This document shows positions 45,683 to 58,079 of a stretch of 64,000 nucleotides of DNA, piece after piece. How positions within the stretch are numbered: the first letter of the stretch is position 1; each line of letters opens with the position of its first letter. Position numbers and translations under genes: made by a program. The notes beneath the pieces are model-generated. The model searched no databases. It was not told the origin of the DNA and was given only the letters and a program-made list of their open reading frames with translations. This DNA is from Undaria pinnatifida (Eukaryota > Sar > Phaeophyceae > Laminariales > Alariaceae): assembly GCA_012845835.1 (NCBI GenBank), contig JABAKD010000028.1, forward strand, positions 8,497,632-8,561,631, given 5' to 3'.

Positions 45683-47010
45683 CGCTGCGGCCCACAGGCC
45701 GCTACGTAGAAATGATGTGCTCGTGTTTGTTATAGGAGAGAGACGTGCTGGATGTTCAGTTTCCGCAAAGCTGGGTTTTGACACATGTTCAGAGGCGGTA
45801 GAATGCCGGGGAAGCAAGCAGAACAAGTTCCTCCGTTGTTTTTGTTTTTTTGGGTGTTTTCATTTATTTTTCGTTTTTTGTTTCGTTTTGTTTTGGTTTT
45901 CGTCTCGTGCGTTCTTGCAAGGCAGCAAGCATGTAGGCATCATTTATCTTATGCGATGATGACATCATGTTCTTTTCTGCCGAACCAGGTATCGTGAAAA
46001 ATCGTATACGTGTACATCCGCAACACCTCCACCCAGGTATCGCAATGACTACTCGTATGGGTCGCATCTACAGAGAGATGGAACAAAAGTCACAAACCAA
46101 GATGAAACCAGGAGAAGATGATGATGAGACCGCCCGAGGAGGTATCTACCGGTGCATATCATACAAGAGTACGTGCGTACGCCCCCCCATCTGGACAGCG
46201 GGGTCTTTGGTCTTCGTGTACGCCTGGTATAGATCACCCCCTCCCTCCCCCGCCGCCCCACCAAAAAAAAAAAAATCCGCCTGAGTAATGGACACTACCC
46301 GACCCAGACAGATATCACCCCTTTTTTCCTTTCTATAGCCATCCATGACATAGCTCCAATTCATCAATATGGTGTCCAAGCCACTTGAGTCCCCCCTGCC
46401 CCCGTGGCCGCCGCCCCCACCATCGCTTAGACCTATGATAGCACCACGCGTGCAGTAAGATGCATTTATATGCGACCTAAAGATTATCTGATGCAGAACC
46501 CCCCCCCCGCGCCCCATACAGATAGGGAAGAATTTATTTGGATGAAAACGTACCTATCTGCACGGTCCTCCAACAACGGATGCGATTTCGTGTAGGGGGA
46601 CTGAACCTACCAGAAAGAAGAAATATATATACTATTAGACTAGTCTATATGCCAGTAGCCGGGAGGAGAACGTGGCTACACGTATGTGCTCGTGTGGCAC
46701 AACAATAATAGAAGTAGGACTCACATCAGGAGAAAGTGAAATACTTCGTATAGAAAAGCAGGAGGAACGGGATGCGTTAGAGGAGATAGATAGATGAGGA
46801 AATTAGACGTAAGTATGTGACACGGAAGAGTTGGGTAGACTAAAAAGTGGCGAGGAAAAATTGCCATCCTAGGAGAGATGGTGGCCGCAGACAGCAAAGC
46901 AGGACTGGGATAAGATAATAAGCAAACAGTTTCTATGTCATGTATAGAAGAAGTGTAATGAGCGCCCAAATGTTGGAGGCGTCTCTATCAGGAGTATAGG
47001 AACGGTGCTC
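45683..47010. other. Region upstream of the glycosyltransferase, no gene supported
   Basis: It should include the promoter. The closest TATA-like motif on the minus strand (CTATAAC) lies about 65 bp before the ATG at 45682 and is weak. A T-rich stretch spans 45838-45905. Otherwise no structure that I can name. Confidence 0.4.
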
Positions 47011-47013
47011 CGT

Positions 47014-47215
47014 CTCGAAAGGGATGCGTGGTCAATGGTCAAATGACTAAGGCAAGCAACACATGAGTACGCCCTCCCCCCACGCCCTCCCGTCCCCTTT
47101 ACACCCCGCCCCCCGGCTCAATCCCCCCCCGTCCCCTTTACACCCCGCCCCCCGGCTCCATCTCGAAAGCGATGCGTAGTCAATTGTCATATGACTAAGG
47201 CAAGCAACAATGAGT
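47014..47215 (+). repeat. Nested direct duplications
   Basis: A roughly 54-bp segment starting CTCGAAAG and ending CAACA-ATGAGT occurs at 47014-47068 and 47162-47214. Between the copies, a 28-bp C-rich segment (GTCCCCTTTACACC...) occurs twice, at about 47093 and 47131. Confidence 0.75.
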
Positions 47216-47743
47216 GCGGCCCCCTAAAACCCCGTTTTCCCCTCACCAGTCATACACCTACGGGATATACATAATAAACTGGTGCATTCCACAGCCGTCA
47301 GAAGTTTTCCCCATCAAAAACGGGTTTTATAGTTTCCGTGCACAGAATGATTAACATCATCACCCCGTTGACCCTGACATAAGCTAGTTCTCAGGGGAGT
47401 CGCCGACCTATATCCTTCATGCGGACACATACCCAGGAATACGCGCGAGCGGAGTATCACACAGCTTACAAAAATAAGTTTCGACGAAATCTTCGATTTC
47501 ACAACAACTGTAGAATGTATTTAGTTTCATACCCTGGCGCAATGTATTATGCGGTCGTACGTGCCTACCCACGTTCTCCGGGGTTTGGGTCTGAGGGCTC
47601 AGGAGTGGGGTCTTCAGGGTGTACTCTCAGCATATTATGGCACACTCCATGCTACTGTTACGGCATTCCCCTGGGAGCCTATGACAAGGTGTAAGATATG
47701 GAATACGGCTGGATATAAAGGGCTTTTCACATGCCTTTGAAGG

Positions 47744-47815
47744 CATGTGCGTATAGGAAAAAGGGGATGATGCTTTCGCCATGTGCGTATAGGAAAAAGG
47801 GGATGATGCTTTTGC
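47744..47815 (+). repeat. 36-bp tandem duplication
   Basis: Units 47744-47779 and 47780-47815 differ at one base. Each starts CATGTGCGTATAGG. It borders the dispersed repeat copy that starts near 47816. Confidence 0.9.
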
Positions 47816-47972
47816 CCCGCGGAATTGAACGCTATCCAGTCCGTCCGTGACGTGTGTGGAACTAATACAAGAGCGTATCTAGTACAAAAAAAGTGAGTGA
47901 CCAACGTGGAACCTGCCTAGTAGAGAAACCTGCAAATGGTGGCCTGTGTCTGTAACAGCCCCATCATAATCT
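47816..47972 (+). repeat. Dispersed repeat, copy 1 (pairs with about 50933-51078)
   Basis: Shared order of short blocks: GCGGAATTGAA, GTGTGGAACTAATACAAGAG or close variant, GAGAAACCTGCAAA, GGTGGCCTGTGTCTGTAACA, GCCCCAT. Direct orientation, about 3.1 kb apart. Neither copy has a recognisable coding part, so they may be ends or remnants of a short mobile element. Confidence 0.75.
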
Positions 47973-48074
47973 TATTTTGTAAAAATGTTTCAAGGACGTC
48001 AGCCGTGAGTTCGACGAATTTCGGGTCAATACTTATTTTTTCAATCAAGCTGCTTGTTGGTACTTACTTGTAAT

Positions 48075-48400
48075 ATACGATGTGGGTAAGTTTTTCTTAA
48101 TGGGAGGGGTCCTATTCTTTTGTTGAAACAAATTGTTTTTCTCCACTATAATGGTTGGTGTTGGTATTTTACTTTGGGTGGGGAATTTTGAACTAGATCT
48201 AACATCGTATCTATTTTGTAAATATTTTTCTGTAGCTTCAACTATACTGCTCTATCATATGTATGGTGGATGTTGTGCGGACGGATGGCTTGGTCAGGGT
48301 TGTTGGTACTTGTGGTTAAGTGCGTAGGTAAGTTTTCCCTCACTTGGGGGTGGTCTTATTATTTTGTTTTTGCACTATAATGGCGGGTTTTGGTATATAT
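48075..48400 (+). repeat. Diverged direct repeat of about 90 bp
   Basis: Segments at about 48078-48175 and 48310-48395 share GTAAGTTTT, a G-rich GGGGTSSTMTTATT stretch and CACTATAATGG in the same order and spacing. AT-rich surroundings, no gene seen. Confidence 0.5.
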
Positions 48401-48449
48401 CGATCGGGAGTATGAAGGCAGTAGAAGTGATGTACAAAGTGATGTAAAA

Positions 48450-48660
48450 TAGATATCATGTAAAAGTCCCACCCTAAAAAAAAAGTTTCTGTGAGACTCG
48501 AACTCACGATCCCAAATTGAAACGCTGTCACTCCAACATTCTAACTACAGATAGCATGTAAAAGTCTCACCCCAAAAAATAAAGGTTGTGTGAGACTGGA
48601 ACCCACGGTCCCACAATTGATACGCTGTCACTCTAATATTTAAACTACAGATAGCATGTA
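48450..48660 (-). repeat. Dimer of a tRNA-like (box B-bearing) sequence
   Basis: Two copies about 100 bp apart (48485-48560 and 48583-48660) read on the minus strand as a tRNA-like 3' half: a T-arm with GTGAG / CTCAC stem and the internal box GTTCGAGTC in the first copy (GTTCCAGTC in the second). They also share an AGATAGCATGTA flank that recurs at 48450. The acceptor stem does not pair, so they are not functional tRNA genes. A tRNA-derived SINE duplicated in tandem is the simplest reading. Confidence 0.55.
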
Positions 48661-50932
48661 CGCGTGAAGACAAATTATGTTTTATAAATGACCCTATTTC
48701 CGCTCTCTCATTATTTCGGTTTCATTCTAGTACGAAATTTTTTTGTTTACAACAGTGCTGATCGAATGATATTACATTAAAATATTGATTAATCTTCATA
48801 TGACACCATTTATATCACTGAGTCATGTCATCATGCAAAAATTGTGGAGTTATTTCCCCGCATGGGGAATAATTTCTTATCACCTGTAAATTAAACTGGC
48901 TATTTGCATTAGTTTACTGCGTCAGGTCATATGAAGAGTCGATGAATTAGAAGTACACCACTCATCATGGAAAGTCAACGAGTTGTGAGCTTGGCTTGTG
49001 CGCCGACGAGTTGTGAGCATGAGTAGTGAGCATCACCATCATGTTGTGGGATGCTCATGGTACTTCCCTTGTACCTGGTACCAGGTATAGGCAGTGCACA
49101 GCAGCAGTGTGTATCCAGTCCATCCCGTCCTTCCTGACTTGTTATGGTCGCTCCAATATGAACGCTTGTATCCCATCCATGACGTGTCATTCTCGTTTTT
49201 CTTGGACCGCACTTCTTTTCAGTTTTATTCACTCGTATATCAAACTCCTTCATCACCAAATGTTCACCTGTATGTTGCCGCAGATGAAAGAAGTCTTTCA
49301 GTTTTTCAGCACGTGAACAGCTTAGTAATGCACTTGAACATGTCAATAAGGCTCCCTGGTTCCCCTCAGTCACTACCGGACGGTACTGTAGCACACCAGA
49401 CTGAGCTCAAAGCCTTGATTCCGCACACAACGAAGGTTGAAGCAAGGAACCAATACCGACTGAATGTACAAGTGCATTGCTTATTTTTTGTGTAGTTGTT
49501 TTTCCATTATCTTGATTTAAGTACCTGTGTACGAAACGGAAATACAAAAAGATGAGTTCATCCGTTTCACGGCTATATTTCATGTATACGTACTAGGCAG
49601 TAAGAGGCAGATAATTTGGGACACAAGTCATAACGTTACTTATTATTGAATTTTGCAAGCGTGAGGTTAGTTCTGTTGATAAGTAGATACATTTAACAAT
49701 ATTCAGGTTGGTTCTGTTGAGAAATAAATAAGTTAGAGTTTCATCTCAGATATTGGTAATGCATTATTTTGTATCTCCTAAGCAAATGGTGAGGGCTATT
49801 TGGGTTTTCAATGTTCCCCCTCACAGTCAATTCAGGTATACTGCACTAACATTCTCCGGAATATTGGTGTATAATACCTTCCTTGATTGTACTATGTTAT
49901 GATTTATTTTTTGTGTTACTCAGGTGCTACGAATAGGAGATAGTTTTCACGGGTTTGATGTATGATATATTTCATCAGTGGATCTTGGATGCATTTAAGC
50001 TCCTGTATTTTAACAATTCGTTTAATCTCGTTTATTATAACAACTTCATACGAAAGCAACTGAGTTAAATCTGCGAAAGCAACTGAGTTAAATCGACACA
50101 CGACGCGTATGAAAATACGCGGAAGTGTGGTGAGCTAAAGCTTTATTTTTCCCCATCCGCCGGAGGATAAAAAAAAAAATGATAATAATAATAACTTCAT
50201 TAATCCGTCAACCCTTGGATAAAGCTATATTTTTCTAAATAACGCATGTAATTACTTTTCTACTTCTTACGCATGCCTGTCTCATTATTCCTAAAGGGGA
50301 CCCCTGCACCCATTCTACGAGATTTTGGTGGTCTACCACGTCAGCCCTTTCTTCGTAAACAAGTAGTACGCATGTACTCCGAAATGGTGAATGTAGTTGA
50401 TATGGGAACATGGTGGTGAGTACGTGGGGTGGGCGGGGGGGCGGGGGGGGGGTATTCCCGTATGTGCATTTCATAAAAATATTCGGATAAGGTCAGTTTC
50501 AATTTCAAGCATAGGTTTAATACCAATTTTATGCTTTGCTAATTACAGCAATCGTCAATTTTTACAGTTTTCTGAAGATAAGTTTAGGCAATGGTAGTAA
50601 TGGGTCTACATTTGTATTGGAATATTAATGTTATTATACAACAATCTCTTAGCTATAAGAAATTTGCAAGCAAATTTAAACAATATCACAATCCTGGATC
50701 AATTCCAACACTGGTAGGCTCTTGTAACTTAAAAAAAAAATTCCGTAGGGTTTTGTTAAGAAATACCCAAATGGATCGAGATACTCATAAGAGTCGAATA
50801 GCGGCAGCGGAATGCACTTACGTGACCATTGCCCTCCATTAAATTTTCTGGGTCAGTTGGGCTACCGCGTGGGGCCGACTCCAAGGGCTTAGCCCCAAAA
50901 TCTTATTATACATGGCGTCGTCGGCAGAACCC
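48661..50932. other. AT-rich stretch without supported genes
   Basis: Short open frames only. A plus frame at 50591-50842 is Lys/Asn/Ile-rich, as expected of AT-rich DNA, and I do not recognise it. A near-identical duplicated phrase (GCGAAAGCAACTGAGTTAAATC) lies at 50053-50095. Confidence 0.4.
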
Positions 50933-51078
50933 GCGGAATTGAAGCCTATTCAGTTCGTCCGTGGCGTTTGTGGAACTAATACAAGAGCTTATTATCTAGT
51001 ACAAGTGGGTGACCAACGTAGAACTTGCTTAGTAGAGAAACCTGCAAAGGGTGGCCTGTGTCTGTAACAGCCCCATAG
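50933..51078 (+). repeat. Dispersed repeat, copy 2 (pairs with about 47816-47972)
   Basis: The second copy of the family described at 47816. Similarity is about 85-90 percent by eye. Confidence 0.75.
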
Positions 51079-52668
51079 TCTTAATATACTACTGAGCATT
51101 GAAAATATGGATTGCTGACTATAATAAGCTAAAAGTTCATCCCGACAAAAATAATACCAAGTATCAGGTAACGGGTTGATGTTGCCTATTATCAACACCC
51201 CCCTTGTTGTGGCTGCTATTAAGGAGCCGCTCCGGACATTTTTGTGTTTGTGTTTGGTTCTGGATATTTCGAGGTTAAATGTTTTTAGCAGAAACAGCAC
51301 TATTTTTAGCACATAATATTCCAGCGGAACAACGCCTTACGGAAAACAACGTGGTATCTCCACATCACAAACCACGGTACGAGACCCTGCGGAGTGTGAT
51401 ATTCGAAGAAAGCTTACATTCACGGAAAGCATTTTGTACAACTGCCAGCTCGCTCGGACGCTTGCTTCAACCCGAAAAATATTTCAGAGGCTAACGTTAT
51501 GAATATCACTGCCATCTTCCGTTATTGGTGACCCTAAAAAACGTACAAATTATCGCGCCACCGATGTTGTGTATTTAACATTGGACTTCGTCGACAACAC
51601 CAACTTCTGGCATGTCGACCGATGCCAGCCGCTATCGGAATCCCGCGTCCCTTACAGCACGAGCGCGGCAGAAGGTTATTTATGTTGAACGTACCGCGTT
51701 TGGACCAGAAAGGTGAAGAAGAAAAAAATTCGAGCAAGAGGGACTGAGTTGGAGTAGCCATCTTCGTTCAACTCGGCAACAAACGTTTTTGTGATAAAAT
51801 TAACTCGCATATCAAGTCCGTGGTCACAGGACAGGCTCCAGTCACTCACTCTGGAGTCTGGTGTGGGAGAATACCCCCAGGAAAAAAAAATCAACAAAAC
51901 AAACGTGGTACACGTATATATCATGGCTGAAGCAAGCCGTACACCCGGTAAAACATGTTAGCGTGACTTCAAAGGTCAGCGTACGTATGTAACAGGCCTA
52001 TACTGGTACATACGTTTCAAGACTCGCTGCCGAAAGCGACCACGCCGCATGCCACCCAGGAAATGAAGCCAATGTAAAATCCGAGAAGAAATAAAAAAGA
52101 CTATTATTAAGGAATAGAAATAAAAGAAAAACGAGAGTAACAAAAAACGAAGCAAGGAAATATCACGTACGTAATCCCAGGTAAGTTACATATACATAGA
52201 CTCGCCAAGAGGGGGAGCGTAGCGAGGTAAGGCAAGCTACTCACAGCGTTCCTGAACAAACAGAAAAAAATACGCGCCCCTTCTAAGCAACTAAAAATAA
52301 TGAGACAACCACGTATATTACACGTAGTAAGTGAATGCATACGCGAGCTCGCCTGCCGGGGCAAAAAATATCAGCCAACCAACCAGCCAATGCTATCAAT
52401 ACGCATGCGTACGAATTACCCAAGTCGATTGCAGAAGAAGGAACTAAAATAAAATAAAGAAAAAGAAGAAGAAGGGAGGGAAAAGGAAAAACACAATAAT
52501 CACAGATCCTAGAAATTGACTGAAAATGGTTTTGGGCACATCGAGGGCATCAAATGCATAAAGGGTACTGAGGGGAGAACATAGAAGTCGAAGAAGTCTG
52601 GGAAGCCTTACGCTAGCTACATAGGGCCGCGGGAAGGCACACATACATCAGGACGATGGTGGCCAGAC
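51079..52668. other. No gene supported
   Basis: Unique-looking AT-rich sequence with A-rich runs near 51720 and 52440-52490. It could include the 3' tail of the LINE fragment that ends at 52669, but I see no clear poly-A signature. Confidence 0.35.
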
Positions 52669-53154
52669 TCAGACTTCAGTCTCTTGGACAGGACGCCCCC
52701 CCTCCCCCCCTTCCATCCGCCGCCTGTAAAGGCCGACGATGGGTGGCGATTTGGCGGCCTCCGCATGTCCCTCTGCAGTTCTACAGCTCTCGGCGCGATG
52801 CCATTTCCGCACGAATGCCTCTCTCCCCTCCTCGACCCGTCGAAACCATCTGTCGGCACCCTCGAACTTCATGCCAACTTCCGTAATGTCTTCCTCCAGG
52901 GGCACCATCCTATCCTTCTGATGCCCCCCTGAGTAGCCCTTACCCGTGACCAGCTTCCCTAACATTACCCTCCGCGGCAGACGCTCCTGCCCCCTTCGTG
53001 CCGCGAACTCCGCGAACAATACCCCCCGTTTCCGCACTATCGCCGTAATGCTCTCGGAGTCTGTCTTGGCAAGCGCATAGGCGTGAAACGCTCTATGGCT
53101 GCACCCTATATTACGGGCCATTGAACTGCCCGAACCACAACAATGTTTCTTCAC
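52669..53154 (-). mobile_element. LINE-type (non-LTR) retrotransposon fragment, reverse transcriptase C-terminus
   Basis: An open frame of 161 codons contains the end-of-polymerase signature common in non-LTR retrotransposon proteins of protists and algae: a V-R-K-R-x-x-L-F-A-x-F-A-A-R start, then ERLPRRVMLGKLV, GKGYSGGHQKD, and WFRRVEEGREAFVRKWH. The polymerase core and endonuclease are absent upstream, as sequence from 53155 onward on this strand shows no such domains, so this is a 5'-truncated copy as usual for LINEs. Identification rests on memory of the family pattern. Confidence 0.6.
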
Positions 53155-54500
53155 GCTTGCTCGAGGAACCTAATCGACTCCGTGCTATCATTGCAATGTC
53201 TCGACGACTTACCAAAAGCCTGTTGTGAACGAGTTCCCTTTGGCAACTGTGGTACGAACTCAACGCCTACCGAATTATATCGGAGCGTTTGGCACGGCCT
53301 CAACACCCGACCGAACCATACCGGATCGATCGGCCGGTACTCGACACCAGGGTAAGTGCGGTATGACCTCAATACCGGTACACAATACTTGGGTAACATC
53401 GGTACGCCCACAAACCACACCCTCGGTACCGTAACACCCCGCCAAACATACCCTCTCGTAATGTATTATTCGGAGCGATACTACAAAAACCAGAACACCA
53501 CCCAACGGCATGGCAAATACCTTTGGAAACAATGCTACCGTTGAAAACACCAAATGGTGTAGCATATGGCCTCAGCCTTTGGAGACGCACTACTCTCCGT
53601 GTGTTAGCCTCAGCCCTTAGAGGCGCACCATCCTTCACGTTTTACCGTAGATTCAGGGAACTCAATGTTGACAATATTCCCATGTAAACACCCGTCGTCA
53701 ATTTCTGAGCTACGTCAACACTCCAGCAAGCAGGGTGGCACGTGCTCACATGTAAGAACCTCTAAACATCAAAATGCCGACGCGACGGTGACGCTGGTCC
53801 ATCCAGTCTTCAAGATCGACGCGTGCTCCGATAGAGGCGCGCCACTTTCCTTTCTGAAGTTCCTCAATTTGGGAGCTTAAGACCTGTCCAAAAAACTGAT
53901 TTGGCGAAAAATGAAACCGCTACCGGATGAGAAATCCCATGGCCTAGGTACACAATGAGAATCAGGCAAAAATTAAACTGCCTATTTTCGGACGATTTGG
54001 GGGATAAGGAGCACCGTCATTCATAATGCATTTCAGACGAAAGTGCTACCTCTATCGTAGCATGCGTCGATCACCGACAGCTGCTTAGCATCAGTGAGTG
54101 ACAGTAGTACATCAGCATATAGCCATTCATACACCCAACAGACGGCAATCTCCGCATGCAACACGAATCGCCATACCATCCAGAGCACAGCCGTCCATGC
54201 AGCCGACAGTCTACAATCACCAAATGCAAAACGAATCACCGTACATACCAGGTGTCAGGGTGTGCGATACGAACGAGCCACTCATGACACTCTGTACGGC
54301 AGTCCGAAAAGCATTTTTTCACACCCCTCACCCTATTACTACGACACGTACTTACAAACACATGAAAAATAAATGAAACGAACGCATCAACACGTTTTCA
54401 AGCAGAAACGAGGAGATGTGATGGTACTCCGAGTGGGGGATGCGTGGTTGGTCGGTGTTGGGAAGCGTGCCCCTCATGGGTTCCGGTGTCTTTGGTTGGT
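53155..54500. other. No gene supported; short internal repeats
   Basis: GGTACC/CGGTAC-type motifs recur at 53280-53430. CCTCAGCCYTTRGAGRCGCAC occurs twice (about 53569 and 53606). Confidence 0.4.
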
Positions 54501-54904
54501 CTGTCCTCAAGGCCCGCTGGATAGACTCAAATCTTATGCATTATTTCCCTAAAGAGAATGCTAAAACACAAACATAACAGGGCTAGGCAGGATAGAGCAG
54601 GGTAGCGCGGTTAGTGCAAGGTGGTGTGATGAGAGGCGTACTGCTTGTCCCATCATCGTCACCTACATTACCGCCCATCTATGATGGCCTTGACGTGAAT
54701 GTCTCTCCTCAAGGCTCGCTGGATAGACTCAAAGCTTATGCGTTATTTCTCTAACTAGAATGCTAAAACACAAACATAACAGGGCTAGGCAGGGTAGAGC
54801 AGGGTAGCGCAGGGTAGTGCAAGGTAGTGAGATGAGGGGCGTCCTGCCTGTCCCATCATCGTCACCTACATTATCGCCTATCTATGATGGCCTTGACGTG
54901 AATG
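54501..54904 (+). repeat. 202-bp tandem duplication
   Basis: Units 54501-54702 and 54703-54904 are about 90 percent identical by eye. Each contains an internal GGGTAGAGCAGGGTAGCGC mini-repeat. Confidence 0.9.
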
Positions 54905-55379
54905 TGGCATCTAATATTACGTGGTTTCACGTCGAATCTATAAGCTATCTTTCTACGGAGGGCACTCCATTACATTAGGCCACCCTGCCTAGTCGTAGAT
55001 GCAGGTCACCTGGCAATCAAAGGATGCCAACAAAACATCCAGAATTGGAAAGGGGATTGAAGATGCGGCTATTCCAAACAAACAAAAATGAAGCTATTAT
55101 AGATTCCCCCACACCTCGTAACAATGAGTCTAAAATGCCTCATTGCAAGATGTACAGCCCCATCATGGAACTCACAACCGTGAGAGCTCGAGAAAGGGTA
55201 TGTACCTACGGTATACCAGTCGCAATCGGCCTACGAAAACACGAAGGGCTAGGCCGCTGAGCGCAAGGATGCGAAGGGAGACAAGAGGAAGGTATAGACA
55301 GGGAAGCAATGTCAGAAGGGAAGAAGGGAACACGTGTCACGCTGTGAAGGCCAGACAATTTGTTGGCCTGAAGCGTAGT

Positions 55380-57070
55380 GCCGAAGGTGCAGGCGGTAGG
55401 GCCATTTGCCGAAAGACAAGAGAAAAAGCAAGGAGCACTGCCTAAAAGAACGTCAGAGTCCGGTACGTTGGACATGGAAAGCTGACGCGGGGCCATCGGT
55501 TGGACGGTGAAGGAGAAATAACCAGGACGCGAAGAAGTACGCAAGCGTCGGGCCATTGGTGGAAAGGCAGAGGAGATAGAGCCTGAAACGAGATAACACA
55601 AAGAACGCTGCCGATAACAATGTCAGGGTATGCAAGGTTGGACCTGGAAGGCTGACGTGAGACCGTTGGCAAAAAGACAAAGCTATAAAGAACCAGTACG
55701 CTGAGGTGTAACAGAAGCACAGGGGCCGTGATGTGGGACCTAGAAGGCTAGTATAAGGCCCTTGGTCAAACTGTAGAACGGGAAACCAAGGCTACCAAAA
55801 CAAATCGCGAAAGCACAGAGAAAGACAATACCCAAACAGTGCCACAGACAACACCAAAATGTTGGTACTGGAGGCGTGTGTGTGATACGCCGGAAAGCTG
55901 AGGCAACGGAGCGGAGTACCTTTAGAAGCTATTTGGGTACAGTACCAGGAAACCGGAAAGAAATAATTGGCGAGGTCACGTAGCCAAAGCAATACGCAAA
56001 CAAGGACGAAACTGAAACGTAGACACATAAAGATGGTACTATCGGAAGCCTGAAAGAGAGTTGACATCATGACATCTTGAGAGGCTAACTATTAAAGGGA
56101 ACAATGCCAGCAAACGTAGCGAGGCTACTCAACCGTAACAAAGCAAGCCAAAAATGGGGTCAACAAGAAGATACTCGTTCAGCTCGAAACAGCGCGGCAA
56201 GTGTCTAGCTCCAGAGAGAATATAGGGAATAGAGAAATCCATATGAAGAAAGCCGCAGCTAGGTACTATACGTCGGGAACACGGAGTCGCTAACGTGGAT
56301 CAACCCTAAAAAGGTAACTGGGAAGGAGTAGGGGAAAACAGAAAGTAGGCAAATCGTGTCAAAGCGGCGTACTGCAGCCTAAAAAAAGGAGGGTCCTTAG
56401 CAAGAGGCCTTGAAAGGCTGCTCTAAGAAAACGAGCAACACTAGGTGCGTAGCGAAGACATTGCTCCGAAAGCGATTTCGCCGAAAACATAACATGAAAG
56501 GGAGTCGACAGGAAACGACCTATATGGGCTGCAAAGCCAAACTGGGGTCAAAACGTGCGACCGATGCGACACGTACGCCAACAAGTCAAGAGAAAAACGG
56601 GCCAAGAGGGGGCGATCTGCGGACTGCGCATTTAGGACGGGCTGCAAAGCCACGATTGAGGCCGGTATCGTTAAACCCCATGGGCGGGTACGCCGAAAAA
56701 AAACGAGAAAAAGTGGTCGAGAGAAACAAGACCTGTTAGCTGCAAAGCCAGGGTGGGGGTCAGTGTCGTCGAACCGTAGGGGCCAGAGGTGCCGAGAAAA
56801 AAAGGTAAGAAAAAGTGATCCTGGGGAATAGATCCGTTGGCTGCAAAGCTAGAACGGAGTCCGACATCAAGGAGCTTTTCGGAGCAGGTATAACCAAACA
56901 AGAAGGTAGAGGCCAAAGAGAACCGACAGGTGGGGTGGAGAGTCAGCACGGGACCACTAGCGTGGGACCAAAGGGGGGCTCTCAACGTGAAGCCAGTGGT
57001 AGACAATGTGGGACCATACGCGGTTGCAATAGCTGGAATGCCGCAATACTAGGTGGCTGGGGCTAACGTG
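55380..57070 (+). repeat. Purine-rich degenerate tandem repeat region
   Basis: Diverged units of about 95-125 bp. The clearest marker, GGCTGCAAAGCC or a close variant, recurs near 56526, 56640, 56738 and 56839. Earlier units share GGCCATTGGT-type and GCTGACGYGRGRCC blocks near 55400, 55490, 55555 and 55655. The plus strand is strongly A+G-rich. Open frames across it look like by-products of composition. Confidence 0.5.
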
Positions 57071-57490
57071 CAGCAAAGTTAGTCGTGGGAAGAAGTACAC
57101 CAAGAAGCGAGAAAGGTCCAACAACAAAACGGAAGTACGCCAAGGGGCAAGGAAAGCCCAACAACAACAAAAAAAGAGGTCATGCCGCGCGAAAACAAAG
57201 ATCATTAACGCGGGAAGCATCCGTGTTGTCATCAAGCGCATAGGGCGAGGTGGAAACGAGGCGATGGAAAACCTCGACATGGTTCGGAACCGCCATGGTT
57301 CGTCGGTATGCACGAAACGTGGGCAGGCTATATCGGTGGTAGAAGGCGGAAGCAAGACCACAAAGGCGAACACTCGACGTAATGTAGAAAAGTAGAACAA
57401 TTTGAGCACAAGTTTAAGATCAAGGCGACCATGCAGATCACGCAAAAAGGAACAAATGACATGCTTTGAATGCGGCGAAGAAGACAGAAG

Positions 57491-57666
57491 ACATACTACA
57501 ATGCTAATAACACGTTTTTGGAGCCACAACGACAGTCAGACTTTGAAGGACTATACTGGAGAGCCGCGAGGCGATAAAACATACTACTACGTTAATAACA
57601 CGTTTTTGGAGCCACATCAACAGTCAGACTTGAAGGGGCTACATTGGAGAGCCACGAGGCGATAAC
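57491..57666 (+). repeat. 88-bp tandem duplication
   Basis: Units 57491-57578 and 57579-57666 share TAATAACACGTTTTTGGAGC and the ending GAGCCRCGAGGCGATAA. About 88 percent identical by eye. Confidence 0.85.
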
Positions 57667-58079
57667 ACTGACTATACTGGTATCTACCAGGTAAAATTGT
57701 ACTGAGACAGTAGGGTCCAAAACTAATACGCGCACTAGGCGTTCCCGAACAGATTTTTCCCAGAAGGGGAGAAGGTTACTACGGTCGATAGCCACGCACA
57801 GCTTTAACCACTACCGGTAAGGAACAGGAAGACGGAACCATCATACATTCTCGGCCTGATTACAAAAATGGAGCGAGCTGAACCAGTGGCTGGAATGCCA
57901 GGGTACCACACCGACACAAGCACGCAACCATACGTGCTGGTCATAAGAAGGACAACCAGGAAAGTCAAGGCAAAGAAGAGGCACCTTGAAACCAACTGAA
58001 AAACAAAACCAAATCCGAACGAGGAAATCAAGAAGTCAATGCGCACAAACAAATCCCAAGAAGAAGCTCAAGAAGGAAC

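Noticed and set aside
48485-48660. Functional tRNA genes
   Set aside because: The T-arm is good, but I could not pair an acceptor stem or place a convincing anticodon arm.
57402-57665. CFECGEED reading as a possible zinc knuckle
   Set aside because: It lacks the C-x2-C-x4-H-x4-C spacing, and the frame spans the 88-bp tandem duplication.
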